From an uncultured Verrucomicrobiales bacterium (lineage in GTDB: Bacteria; Verrucomicrobiota; Verrucomicrobiia; Limisphaerales; JACDHS01), in contig CALJZV010000587.1 in the NCBI GenBank assembly GCA_937983475.1, forward strand, positions 1-16,044: a DNA stretch of 16,044 nucleotides, in the 5' to 3' direction. The notes under the pieces were generated by a model. That model was not told the DNA's origin, searched no databases, and saw only the letters and a program-made list of their open reading frames with translations. The first letter of the stretch is position 1. Each line of letters begins with the position of its first letter. Positions 7,718 to 14,933 of the stretch are shown here, in pieces. A program made the position numbers and the translations under genes.

Positions 7718-8470
7718 TTATTTGCGGCCAAAAAGTTGAGCGTGGTCGGGCAGATGCTTTTCGGGAACGGAATCGAACCATTCCCGGGTGTCGAGCAGGC
7801 TGGCGCGGTGCGGCAGTATTTCAGGAGCGTCCGGGGATTGCGCTTCCAGGTGAAACCGCTCACGCAACCAGCCCGGCAAGGCGTTGATGCGCCCGGGACA
7901 CATCCACTCAAACACCACCATAACCGCCTCGAGCAGCCGCGCATCCGGGCCGGCGCGTCGCAGCAGGCGCGCCCAATCCAGCTTGTCGCCCGCCGCGTAA
8001 AGCAAATTCAGCACGTCGGGCCAGTCGCACCGGTCGCGCTGGAGCACGTAGAGTTTGTGCCAAAGCAGTTCCACCGGTGGAATCACGGCAAACCCCGTGC
8101 CGCCAACACGGACATTCACGGCATGATCAAACCACTCGGCATCGACGTCCGACCGGCGGTTTGCCATGCGCCAGATGACATCCACGATGTATCCGCCGCG
8201 CGTGGACCGGTAAATCCACCCCCGGTCATAAGGCGTCTGGGCGTAGAAATCCTCAAAGCCGGCATTTTCCAGAGCCTGGATGATGGCTGCCCGATGATGG
8301 GGCATCACGATCAGGTCAATGTCCTTGGTGGATCGCCAGCGACCGGTGTAAACGCCCAGCGCAAACGCGCCCGCCACCAGAAAAGGCACGCCGGCTTCAC
8401 GCGCCGCCTCCATGGCCGTTTTGTAAACAAGCCATTCCTCCTTCGCGATGAATTGAGGCGTTACCTCCAT
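7718..8470 (-). CDS. Nucleotidyltransferase-fold protein (pol beta/MNT-like)
   Basis: About 250 residues. GAFALGVYTGRWRSTKDIDL (34-53) is the minimal nucleotidyltransferase signature: a Gly-rich helix start, then D50-x-D52 for metal binding. The pattern resembles families related to DUF6036, AbiEii-type and MNT nucleotidyltransferases, where the enzyme moves NMP from NTP to a protein, RNA or small molecule. A third acidic residue may be D104 in YIVDVIW. PPVELLWHKLYVLQRDRCDW (132-151) fits the helical part that follows in these families. The target is unknown. ATG 8470 is preferred; a GTG at 8503 is preceded by AAAGGAG but only 1 nt away, so it is less likely. It is first of a two-gene unit with the isomerase. 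No toxin or antitoxin partner (HEPN, AbiEi) is adjacent. Confidence 0.8.
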   Translation of the reverse strand: MEVTPQFIAKEEWLVYKTAMEAAREAGVPFLVAGAFALGVYTGRWRSTKDIDLIVMPHHRAAIIQALENAGFEDFYAQTPYDRGWIYRSTRGGYIVDVIWRMANRRSDVDAEWFDHAVNVRVGGTGFAVIPPVELLWHKLYVLQRDRCDWPDVLNLLYAAGDKLDWARLLRRAGPDARLLEAVMVVFEWMCPGRINALPGWLRERFHLEAQSPDAPEILPHRASLLDTREWFDSVPEKHLPDHAQLFGRK

Positions 8471-8635
8471 TAGGGTCTCTTGGGTTCCTTGTTTCGGAAA
8501 CACTCCTTTTAGGAAAATAAGCCGTCATTCTGCCTTGGCAACCTGAGCGGTCCTTACGCAATTGCGCCAGGTACGTGGCTTCCGGGCGGGTTTTTCAAGA
8601 CAGACCGCTTGCCAAGGGCGATGCCGGTTTGTTAA

Positions 8636-10000
8636 ATGCGCCCCGTGTTACAGCAACAAACACTTCGTCAATCCGCCAGTTTTTCTGGCGTTGGATTGCA
8701 CAGTGGCAACAAGGTCACCATGACTTTCCTGCCCGCGCCTCCTAACACCGGCATCCGCTTCCGCCGCGTGGACCTGGATGGCCGACCGGAAATCGAGGCG
8801 GATGTCGAGTATGTCAATGCCACCAACCGGTCCACCACGCTTTCCAAAGGCAACGCGAAGATTCACACCGTGGAGCACGTGCTGGCCGCGTTTGCCGGAA
8901 CGGGCGTCGACAACGCCATTGTGGAACTGGACGCCAACGAGCCGCCCATCGGCGACGGCAGTTCACGGGAATACATGAAGTTGATTCGCGCCTCCGGGAT
9001 TGCCCAGCAGAATGAACGCCGCGAAGCCTACGCCGTCACCTCCCCCATTGAGTTTGAGCAGGGCGAAACCATCATGTCCGTTTTTCCCCATGACGGCTTT
9101 AAAATCACATGCACCAGCGCGGACAAAAAGGGGCGGTTCACGCAGTTTCTAAGTCTGGAGATCACACCGGAAACCTGGGAGAAGGAAATTGCCCCGGCCC
9201 GGACCTTTTGTTTCTACGAGGAAATCGAATTTCTAATCAAAAGCGGGCTGATCAAGGGCGGCAGCCTGGAAAACGCCGTGGTGATCCGCGATGACGCCAT
9301 CCTGACGACCGAGCCGTTGCGGTTCCGGGACGAATTTGTCCGTCACAAGATCCTCGACATCATCGGTGACTTGTCCCTGATTGGCCGGCCCATTCGGGGC
9401 CACATCATCGCAGCCAAGCCGGGGCACCAGGCCAACTGCGAAATGGCCCGCCAGATCGTCGCCCAGATGCGCAAGCCGCTGCAAACGGTCCAGACCTTTG
9501 CCCCGCCGCCGCCCGCCGCTCAAAAAACTTCGGCGCAATCAACCGACAAGGAGCCCCTGGTCAAGGACGGCATGGTGCTGGACATCATGCAGGTCATGAA
9601 AATCCTGCCCCACCGCTATCCGTTCCTGATGGTGGACAAGGTGACCAAAATCGACGGCAACAACATCACCGGCGTCAAAAATGTCAGCGTCAACGAGCCC
9701 TATTTCCAGGGCCACTTTCCCAATCATCCCATCATGCCCGGGGTTCTCCAGTTGGAAGCCATTGCACAGGTGGCCGGCATTCTCATGCTCAAGCAAATTG
9801 AGAACGCCGGAAAGCTGGCCTACTTCATGGCGGCTGAAAACGTCAAATGGCGCAAGCCGGTTCGCCCCGGTGACACGCTGGTGATTGACGTGGAGCTCAC
9901 CAAGGCTCGCGGCAAAATCGGCAAGGCCAAGGGCGTCTGCTCCGTCGATGGCGAAGCGGTCAGTGAAGCCGATGTCACCTTCATGCTGATTGAAAGTTAA
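8636..10000 (+). CDS. lpxC-fabZ: Bifunctional LpxC-FabZ: UDP-3-O-acyl-N-acetylglucosamine deacetylase / 3-hydroxyacyl-ACP dehydratase
   Basis: A 454-residue fusion. Residues 1 to about 285 are LpxC, the zinc deacetylase of the committed lipid A step: H77-T-V-E80-H81 (H81 as zinc ligand, E80 as base), H237 and D241 in RHKILDIIGD completing the zinc site, and H264 in KPGHQ as the second catalytic His. A Pro/Gln linker (about 289-305) leads to FabZ (310-454), which dehydrates 3-hydroxyacyl-ACP: LPHRYPFLMVDKV, then GHFPNHPIMPGV with H360 and E374 14 residues apart, the spacing of E. coli His54/Glu68. Both active sites look intact. This fusion is known in Bacteroidetes-type lineages and some Verrucomicrobia. 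ATG 8636 lacks a Shine-Dalgarno. lpxA begins 4 nt after the stop. No clear promoter was seen in 8471-8635. Confidence 0.96.
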   Translation: MRPVLQQQTLRQSASFSGVGLHSGNKVTMTFLPAPPNTGIRFRRVDLDGRPEIEADVEYVNATNRSTTLSKGNAKIHTVEHVLAAFAGTGVDNAIVELDANEPPIGDGSSREYMKLIRASGIAQQNERREAYAVTSPIEFEQGETIMSVFPHDGFKITCTSADKKGRFTQFLSLEITPETWEKEIAPARTFCFYEEIEFLIKSGLIKGGSLENAVVIRDDAILTTEPLRFRDEFVRHKILDIIGDLSLIGRPIRGHIIAAKPGHQANCEMARQIVAQMRKPLQTVQTFAPPPPAAQKTSAQSTDKEPLVKDGMVLDIMQVMKILPHRYPFLMVDKVTKIDGNNITGVKNVSVNEPYFQGHFPNHPIMPGVLQLEAIAQVAGILMLKQIENAGKLAYFMAAENVKWRKPVRPGDTLVIDVELTKARGKIGKAKGVCSVDGEAVSEADVTFMLIES

Positions 10001-10004
10001 CTCC

Positions 10005-10778
10005 ATGGCCTCAATCCACCCCACGGCAATCATTCATCCCAAGGCCCGCATTGGCGAGGGTTGCGAGATCGGCCCTTATTGCGTCATTGGCGAGCACGGT
10101 TTCCTTGGCGACAAGTGCAAACTGCATTCGCACGTGGTCATTGACGGGCACACCGAACTGGGCAGTGGCAATGAAATCTTCCCGTTTGCCAGCATCGGAC
10201 TCAAAACCCAGGACCTGAAGTGGAAAGGCGGCCTCACCCGCACAGTCATCGGCGACAACAACACATTTCGTGAATACGTCACCATCAACAGCGCCACCAG
10301 CGACGGCGAAGTGACCTCGGTGGGCTCCCACAATCACATTCTGGCCTACTGCCACATCGCCCATAATGTCACCCTGGGCAGCCACGTGATCATGTCCAAC
10401 GTCGGCACGCTCGCCGGCCACGTCACCGTCGAGGACCACGCGGTGATTGGCGGACTTGCCGCTGTGCATCAGTTCTGCCGCATCGGCAAGATGGCCATCA
10501 TCGGCGGCTGTTCCAAGGTGGTGCAGGACGTGCCGCCGTTCATGCTGGCGGACGGCAACCCGGCGGAAACCCGCACCATCAACAAGGTCGCCATGGAGCG
10601 CAAAGGCGTCTCCGAGGAGGCGCAGTCAGCCTTACGCCAGGCCTACAAAATCCTGTTTCGCGAAGGGCTCACCATCTCCAACGCCCTTGCCAAAATCGAA
10701 GCGGACCTTCCCAGGCTCCCGGAAATCGAGCATCTGGTCCGGTTTGTCCGCTCGAGCGAACGGGGCATCAGCAAATAG
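10005..10778 (+). CDS. lpxA: LpxA, acyl-ACP--UDP-N-acetylglucosamine O-acyltransferase
   Basis: A 257-residue left-handed beta-helix enzyme, close to the 262 of E. coli LpxA, that transfers a 3-hydroxyacyl chain to UDP-GlcNAc as the first lipid A step. Hexapeptide repeats run from about residue 3 to 185, then a helical C-terminal domain. Aligning by eye, H120 (CHIAHN) matches catalytic His125; H117, H139 (TLAGHV) and H155 (AVHQFC) match His122, His144 and His160. Gly168 (IIGGCS) falls at the hydrocarbon-ruler position where E. coli has Gly173 (C14 chains) and Pseudomonas has Met (C10), which suggests a long chain. The frame opens at TTG 9990 inside lpxC-fabZ, but ATG 10005 fits the family start (IHPTAIIHP). 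It is tightly coupled with lpxC-fabZ. Confidence 0.96.
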   Translation: MASIHPTAIIHPKARIGEGCEIGPYCVIGEHGFLGDKCKLHSHVVIDGHTELGSGNEIFPFASIGLKTQDLKWKGGLTRTVIGDNNTFREYVTINSATSDGEVTSVGSHNHILAYCHIAHNVTLGSHVIMSNVGTLAGHVTVEDHAVIGGLAAVHQFCRIGKMAIIGGCSKVVQDVPPFMLADGNPAETRTINKVAMERKGVSEEAQSALRQAYKILFREGLTISNALAKIEADLPRLPEIEHLVRFVRSSERGISK

Positions 10779-10867
10779 GCCGGCAGCGGGCGCGCCTTTT
10801 ATTTCCCTGAAAGCACACAACCGCCGCCATTGCCAAGCAACGCTTCCTCCGTCAATTTACCCGCCGC

Positions 10868-12433
10868 ATGAGCAAACGGTTTTACATCACCACCGCCATC
10901 GATTACGTCAACGGCCAACCGCACCTGGGCCACGCCTACGAAAAAGTCCTTGCCGATGTCATCGCGCGTGCGCGCCGTTCCCTGGGCGAGGAGGTCTTTT
11001 TCCTGACCGGCTTGGATGAACATGGCCAGAAAGTCCAGCAGGCCGCCGTCGCCGAAAGCAAATCACCGCAAGCCTACTGCGATGAATTGTCGGAAAGCTG
11101 GAAGCGCTTCGCCGAGAAGCTCGGGCTGACCCACCAGGATTTCGTCCGCACCACGCAATCCCGCCACAAGGAGGCCGTCCAGGCCATTCTGGCCAAACTG
11201 CATTCCGAGGGGCATTTTTACAAGGACACCTATCGCGGATTTTATTCCACCAGCGCCGAAACCTTTTTGACGGAAAAGGACCGCCTGCCCGACGGCTCCT
11301 TTGATCCCTCGTATGGCAAAGTGATTGAGCTTTCCGAAGACAATTATTACTTCCGCCTCAAGGATCATCAGCAATGGCTGATAGACTACATCGAGGCCAA
11401 CCCTGAATTCATTTGCCCCACCTATCGGCGAACTGAAGTGCTCGGGTTCCTCAAAAGCGAGCCGCTGGAGGACCTCTGCGTCACCCGTCCTTCCTCGCGC
11501 TTGAGCTGGGGCATTCCGGTTCCCTTCGGAGAGGACTTTGTGACGTATGTCTGGTTCGATGCCTTGGTCAATTACATCAGCATTCCCGCGGCGCACGGCG
11601 ACCCTGCGGTTTGCAAAGCCATTGGAACCTCCGCCCCGCAAGCCGATCCTCTGGCGCTTTGGCCCGCTGACGCCCATGTCATCGGCAAGGACATCCTGAA
11701 ATTTCACGCCGTTTACTGGCCCATCATGCTCAAGGCCATCGGGCTGCCTCTGCCCCAAAAACTGCTCGTTCACGGCTGGTGGCAGAAGGATGGCCAAAAG
11801 CTCAGCAAAAGCACCGGGGTTTCGGTGGACCCCATCGCGGTCATTGATGAATGGGGCCTGGACGCCTTCCGATATTACGTCGTGAGGGAACTGGCCATCG
11901 GCCCGGACGGCAACTGGACCGACTCAGGCTTCCAGTCCCGCTATTCGGCGGAACTGGCCAATGGTCTGGGCAATCTCGTCAACCGATCGCTCTCGATGCT
12001 CAAGCGCTATCGCGGCGGCATCATTCCCGCCCAATCCAACGAACTGGCCCCGGAAGCGCAAAAGGCCGTCGAGGAAACCGTCCGCTTGCTGCGCGAGAAC
12101 GAACTGCAGGACGCGTTGATTGCCATCTGGAGCCTGGTGAATCGCGCCAATCAATACGTGGAGCAAACCGCCCCCTTCCGCCTGGCAAAAGATCCCGCAA
12201 AGGCCGCGCGACTGGATGAAGTGCTTTATAATTTGTGCGAAGTCTGCCGCATTCTGGCCGTGCTGCTGGCTCCGTTTCTGCCGGCGACCGCGCAAAAAAT
12301 TTACGAGCAGCTTGCGCTTCCCTCCGGGCCATCGGCGTTTACCGAGGCACAGTGGGGCACCCTCAAACCGGGGCACCAAACCGGCGAGCCCGCGGTTTTA
12401 TTTCCCCGGAAGGACACTCCCCAAAAATCGTAG
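10868..12433 (+). CDS. metG: Methionyl-tRNA synthetase (zinc-knuckle-degenerate, no C-terminal tRNA-binding domain)
   Basis: A 521-residue class I synthetase that charges tRNA-Met. H19-L-G-H22 is the HIGH motif and K311-L-S-K-S315 is the KMSKS loop. The Rossmann core also shows FLTGLDEHGQKVQQ and WGIPVP...TYVWFDALVNYIS. Residues about 370-521 form the alpha-helical anticodon domain. In the connective insert, where many MetRS have a YCxxCE zinc knuckle, this protein reads YSTSAETF (126-133), and no Cys pair follows, so it is probably zinc-free. It lacks the EMAP-like C-terminal tRNA-binding module, as other short MetG do. ATG 10868 fits the family N-terminus but has no Shine-Dalgarno. It lies 89 nt after lpxA. 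Its stop is 7 nt from that of the convergent small gene. Confidence 0.96.
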   Translation: MSKRFYITTAIDYVNGQPHLGHAYEKVLADVIARARRSLGEEVFFLTGLDEHGQKVQQAAVAESKSPQAYCDELSESWKRFAEKLGLTHQDFVRTTQSRHKEAVQAILAKLHSEGHFYKDTYRGFYSTSAETFLTEKDRLPDGSFDPSYGKVIELSEDNYYFRLKDHQQWLIDYIEANPEFICPTYRRTEVLGFLKSEPLEDLCVTRPSSRLSWGIPVPFGEDFVTYVWFDALVNYISIPAAHGDPAVCKAIGTSAPQADPLALWPADAHVIGKDILKFHAVYWPIMLKAIGLPLPQKLLVHGWWQKDGQKLSKSTGVSVDPIAVIDEWGLDAFRYYVVRELAIGPDGNWTDSGFQSRYSAELANGLGNLVNRSLSMLKRYRGGIIPAQSNELAPEAQKAVEETVRLLRENELQDALIAIWSLVNRANQYVEQTAPFRLAKDPAKAARLDEVLYNLCEVCRILAVLLAPFLPATAQKIYEQLALPSGPSAFTEAQWGTLKPGHQTGEPAVLFPRKDTPQKS

Positions 12434-12440
12434 CCCTGAT

Positions 12441-12680
12441 TCATGATGTCGCTCCGGTGGGTGGCAAATCGCCCACTGAAACAAGCGAAGGCAAAATCAA
12501 GTCGTACCGGTCGCTGTCGAATTTCAATACGATCTGAACGCCCTCCCATTGCTTTTGGCGGCAAAATTCCAGCGCTTGCGATGAGGACTCAAAGGCTTTT
12601 GCCTCCTCCGCGTTCTGAATCCAATGCTCGTCATCCAGGTAATACCCTCCCAACTCCTTTTTTTTAAGCAGCACTCTCAT
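12441..12680 (-). CDS. Small conserved-looking protein of unknown function (79 aa)
   Basis: A 79-residue cytoplasmic protein with no signal or membrane helix. It reads as a compact alpha/beta domain: a basic start (MRVLLKKKELGGYY), an acidic/aromatic middle (DDEHWIQNAEEAKAFESS), a helix (QALEFCRQKQ), then a hydrophobic strand (VQIVLKFDSDRYDLILP). From memory, similar short proteins with 'YYQGP..WT.N...A.DF.S...A' and 'IVLxFDDPRYNLVLP' occur in Verrucomicrobia, but no function is known to me. It is judged real because GAGGAG (12687-12692 on +) sits 6 nt before ATG 12680, the best ribosome site on this half of the window. It is transcribed toward metG, with stop codons 7 nt apart, and away from nuoA (177-nt divergent gap). 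Confidence 0.75.
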   Translation of the reverse strand: MRVLLKKKELGGYYLDDEHWIQNAEEAKAFESSSQALEFCRQKQWEGVQIVLKFDSDRYDLILPSLVSVGDLPPTGATS

Positions 12681-12822
12681 CGAAATCTCCTCAAGGCAAA
12701 CTTCAGCGCAATCCCCACATTCTCCACTCTGAACCGACTGCGAGGGCGCATCCTACATGGTTTTGCTCATCATTTGTTGGGCAAACGGCAAAGGCTGGCC
12801 GGCAAGAAAACACTTTCTCCGC

Positions 12823-12849
12823 TTGCCAACCCGGCGTCGCGTTTCTAAT
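12823..12849 (+). promoter_or_regulatory. Possible promoter giving a leaderless or near-leaderless nuoA mRNA
   Basis: TTGCCA (12823-12828, 5 of 6) and TCTAAT (12844-12849, 5 of 6) are separated by 15 nt, shorter than the ideal 17. If used, transcription would begin within a few bases of ATG 12858, which would explain why nuoA has no Shine-Dalgarno. The call is by eye and the short spacer is a weakness. Confidence 0.3.
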
Positions 12850-12857
12850 TTCGCCGC

Positions 12858-13256
12858 ATGGAATCTCAGTTGGCACAATATATTCCGATCCTGATTTTGG
12901 CGGGCGTCGCTGTCGCCTTCGCGGGCGGCAACCTGTTACTGTCGGTCCTGGCGGGCAAATGGGCCAATCGCAACCGCATTCGCACCGCCAAAACCAAAAA
13001 CATTCCCTACGAGTGCGGCATGCTGCCCGTGGGCGAAGGCAGCTCAAGGCTCTCGGTCAAATTCTACCTGGTGGCCATGCTGTTCATCCTGTTCGACATC
13101 GAGGTCGTGTTCCTCTACCCGTGGGCCGTCGTTTACAAGGACATGCTCCGGGACAATGCCACCCTGATTTTTGGCGCCATGATCTCGTTCCTCGGCATCC
13201 TGTTCATCGGCTACATTTACGCCCTGAAGAAAAAGGCGTTCGATTGGAAAAGCTGA
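12858..13256 (+). CDS. nuoA: NADH-quinone oxidoreductase subunit A
   Basis: A 132-residue membrane subunit of respiratory complex I, near the quinone site at the junction of the peripheral and membrane arms. Three hydrophobic helices lie near 8-30, 67-90 and 98-121. The diagnostic loop is present: YECGMLPVGEGSSRLSVKFY, then LVAMLFILFDIEVVFLYPWA with the conserved acidic pair D/E (FDIE). The length is normal (about 115-140 in the family). It stands alone: no nuoB follows, and the next gene is a phosphohexomutase 62 nt downstream on the same strand. The rest of complex I must be encoded elsewhere. ATG 12858 has no Shine-Dalgarno and shares the upstream context AATTT..CGCCGC with metG. Confidence 0.95.
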   Translation: MESQLAQYIPILILAGVAVAFAGGNLLLSVLAGKWANRNRIRTAKTKNIPYECGMLPVGEGSSRLSVKFYLVAMLFILFDIEVVFLYPWAVVYKDMLRDNATLIFGAMISFLGILFIGYIYALKKKAFDWKS

Positions 13257-13283
13257 TTGCGCCCCCTGAATGTTTAGCCTTTT

Positions 13284-13300
13284 GATGCCGTTCAGGCATC
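13284..13300 (+). other. Small perfect hairpin between nuoA and the mutase
   Basis: GATGCC (13284-13289) and GGCATC (13295-13300) pair perfectly around a 5-nt loop, preceded by TTTT and followed by CCCGTTT. It lies 27 nt after the nuoA stop. It could be a weak terminator or a processing hairpin, but there is no proper T-run, so the function is uncertain. Confidence 0.3.
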
Positions 13301-13318
13301 CCGTTTCCCGGTTCATTT

Positions 13319-14755
13319 ATGTCAAACTCCATCAAGTTCGGCACCGCAGGCTGGCGCGCGCTCATCGCGCGTGAATTTACTTTTGACAAGGTCCGCATCG
13401 CCTCGCAGGCCGTCGCGGAGCACCTCAAGTCAGAACTGGCCAACCCGCAATCGCCCCTCCACAGGCGCCAGCCCGACGTCATCATCGCGCACGACTGCCG
13501 GTTTTTGGGCCGAGAATTCGCCCTGGCGGTCGCCGAGGTGTTCGCGGCCAACGGCCTCAATCCCCTGCTCGGCAACCGCGACATACCGACCCCGGTGCTC
13601 TCCTACACCATCCGCAAGCGCAAGGCCATCGGCGGCATCAACATCACCGCCAGCCACAATCCGCCCGAATATTCCGGCTTCAAGTATTCCCGGCACGACG
13701 GCGCGGGCGCGCCCCCGGAGGTCACCAAAAAAATCGAGGCCACTATCGAGCGGTTGCAGAAGGAAAACTGGACGTTCAAATCGGCGGTTGTCGGCACTTT
13801 CGAGTGCAAGACGATTGACCCGCTGCCCGATTACTTTAAGCAAATTAAAAAGCTCGTGGACTTTGCCGCCATCCGGAAGGCGAACCTCAAGATCGCCCTG
13901 GACTTGATGCACGGCTGTGGGCGCGGCTACCTGGACACGTTGCTGGAAGAGGCCGGAGCCAAACTCACCGTTTTCCATCGCGAACTCAACCCCCTGTTCG
14001 GCGGACATCCGCCGGAGCCGAGCGCGGACCATCTGGAGGACGTCCGCAAGACCATCCGCGGCGGCAAGGCGCAATTGGGCCTGGCCACCGACGGCGACGC
14101 CGACCGCTTCGGTGTCGTGGACAAGGACGGCACCTGGATGACGCCCAACCAGGTGCTTGCGCTGACGCTGTATCACCTGAAGAAGAATCGCGGCTGGACC
14201 GGCGCGGCGGTTCGCACCGTCCCGACCAGCCATCAGGTGGACGCCGTGGCGGAACTGCTCGGCGTGAAAATTCACGAGACACCCGTCGGCTTCAAATACA
14301 TCGGTGCCTTGATGGAAAGCGAGCCGATCATTGTCGGCGGCGAGGAATCCGGCGGGCTGAGCGTCAAGGGCCATGTTCCCGAGAAGGACGGCATTCTTGC
14401 CTGCCTGTTGCTGGCCGAGCTGGTGGCCATGGAGCGCAAAACGCTCAAGCAAATCCTCAAGGAACTGGAAAAGAAAACCGGGCCGTTCTTCACCGACCGG
14501 ATCAACATCCACATTGCCCCGGAGAAAAAGGACGTGCTGCTCAGGAAACTCGCCTCCGGCCTGGACAAGATCGGCGCGTTCAAAGTGGAGCAATTCATCA
14601 CCACCGACGGGTTCAAGTTTCTGCTGCCCAACCGCGAATGGGTCGCCTTTCGGGCGAGCGGCACCGAGCCGGTCTTCCGCTGCTACATCGAGGCGAAATC
14701 CGAGGCGAACTTCAAAAAACTCAAGGCCGCCTGCCAGAAACTGCTGGCGGAATGA
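13319..14755 (+). CDS. Phosphoglucomutase/phosphomannomutase family phosphohexomutase
   Basis: A 478-residue alpha-D-phosphohexomutase that interconverts sugar 1- and 6-phosphates through a bisphosphorylated intermediate. All four signature loops are present: T110-A-S112-H-N-P with the phosphorylated Ser112, D258-G-D-A-D-R263 binding magnesium, E342-E-S-G-G346 for sugar recognition, and RASGTEP (about 443-449) in the C-terminal phosphate-binding domain. The length is normal for the family. Sequence alone does not decide between glucose, mannose or glucosamine phosphate. The product could feed glycogen or envelope polysaccharide synthesis. ATG 13319 begins directly at the family N-terminus (SIKFGTAGWRALI). 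No Shine-Dalgarno. It may be read through from nuoA, 62 nt upstream, past a small hairpin. Nothing is recognised in the 178 nt after it. Confidence 0.93.
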   Translation: MSNSIKFGTAGWRALIAREFTFDKVRIASQAVAEHLKSELANPQSPLHRRQPDVIIAHDCRFLGREFALAVAEVFAANGLNPLLGNRDIPTPVLSYTIRKRKAIGGINITASHNPPEYSGFKYSRHDGAGAPPEVTKKIEATIERLQKENWTFKSAVVGTFECKTIDPLPDYFKQIKKLVDFAAIRKANLKIALDLMHGCGRGYLDTLLEEAGAKLTVFHRELNPLFGGHPPEPSADHLEDVRKTIRGGKAQLGLATDGDADRFGVVDKDGTWMTPNQVLALTLYHLKKNRGWTGAAVRTVPTSHQVDAVAELLGVKIHETPVGFKYIGALMESEPIIVGGEESGGLSVKGHVPEKDGILACLLLAELVAMERKTLKQILKELEKKTGPFFTDRINIHIAPEKKDVLLRKLASGLDKIGAFKVEQFITTDGFKFLLPNREWVAFRASGTEPVFRCYIEAKSEANFKKLKAACQKLLAE

Positions 14756-14933
14756 GGGCCGCCGTCGCCTTTGGGTAAATTAAAAACATTGCTCAGGCGA
14801 TGGCTGGAGATAACCGGAGCCCCAAAAACCGCACGTCCGTTCGTGTGAAAATTCCGCGCGCCAAGCCATCCGCAAAACCAACATTCGACCGCGACAGCTT
14901 AAAAGGCCTGCCGTTTGGGCAACGTCGCCGGCC

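Noticed and set aside
7718..8470. Possible type IV toxin-antitoxin (AbiEii-like) system
   Set aside because: Only the generic DxD signature is present, and the adjacent gene is a sugar isomerase, not an AbiEi antitoxin or HEPN partner.
3481..13714. Several GGCGCGCC octamers (for example at 3481, 6897, 13707)
   Set aside because: A G/C-only octamer is expected about once by chance in DNA of this composition and coding bias can raise that. The copies show no regular spacing or position.
13430..14593. 387-codon minus-strand frame opposite the phosphohexomutase
   Set aside because: Same reason: antisense shadow of a gene with four intact signature motifs.
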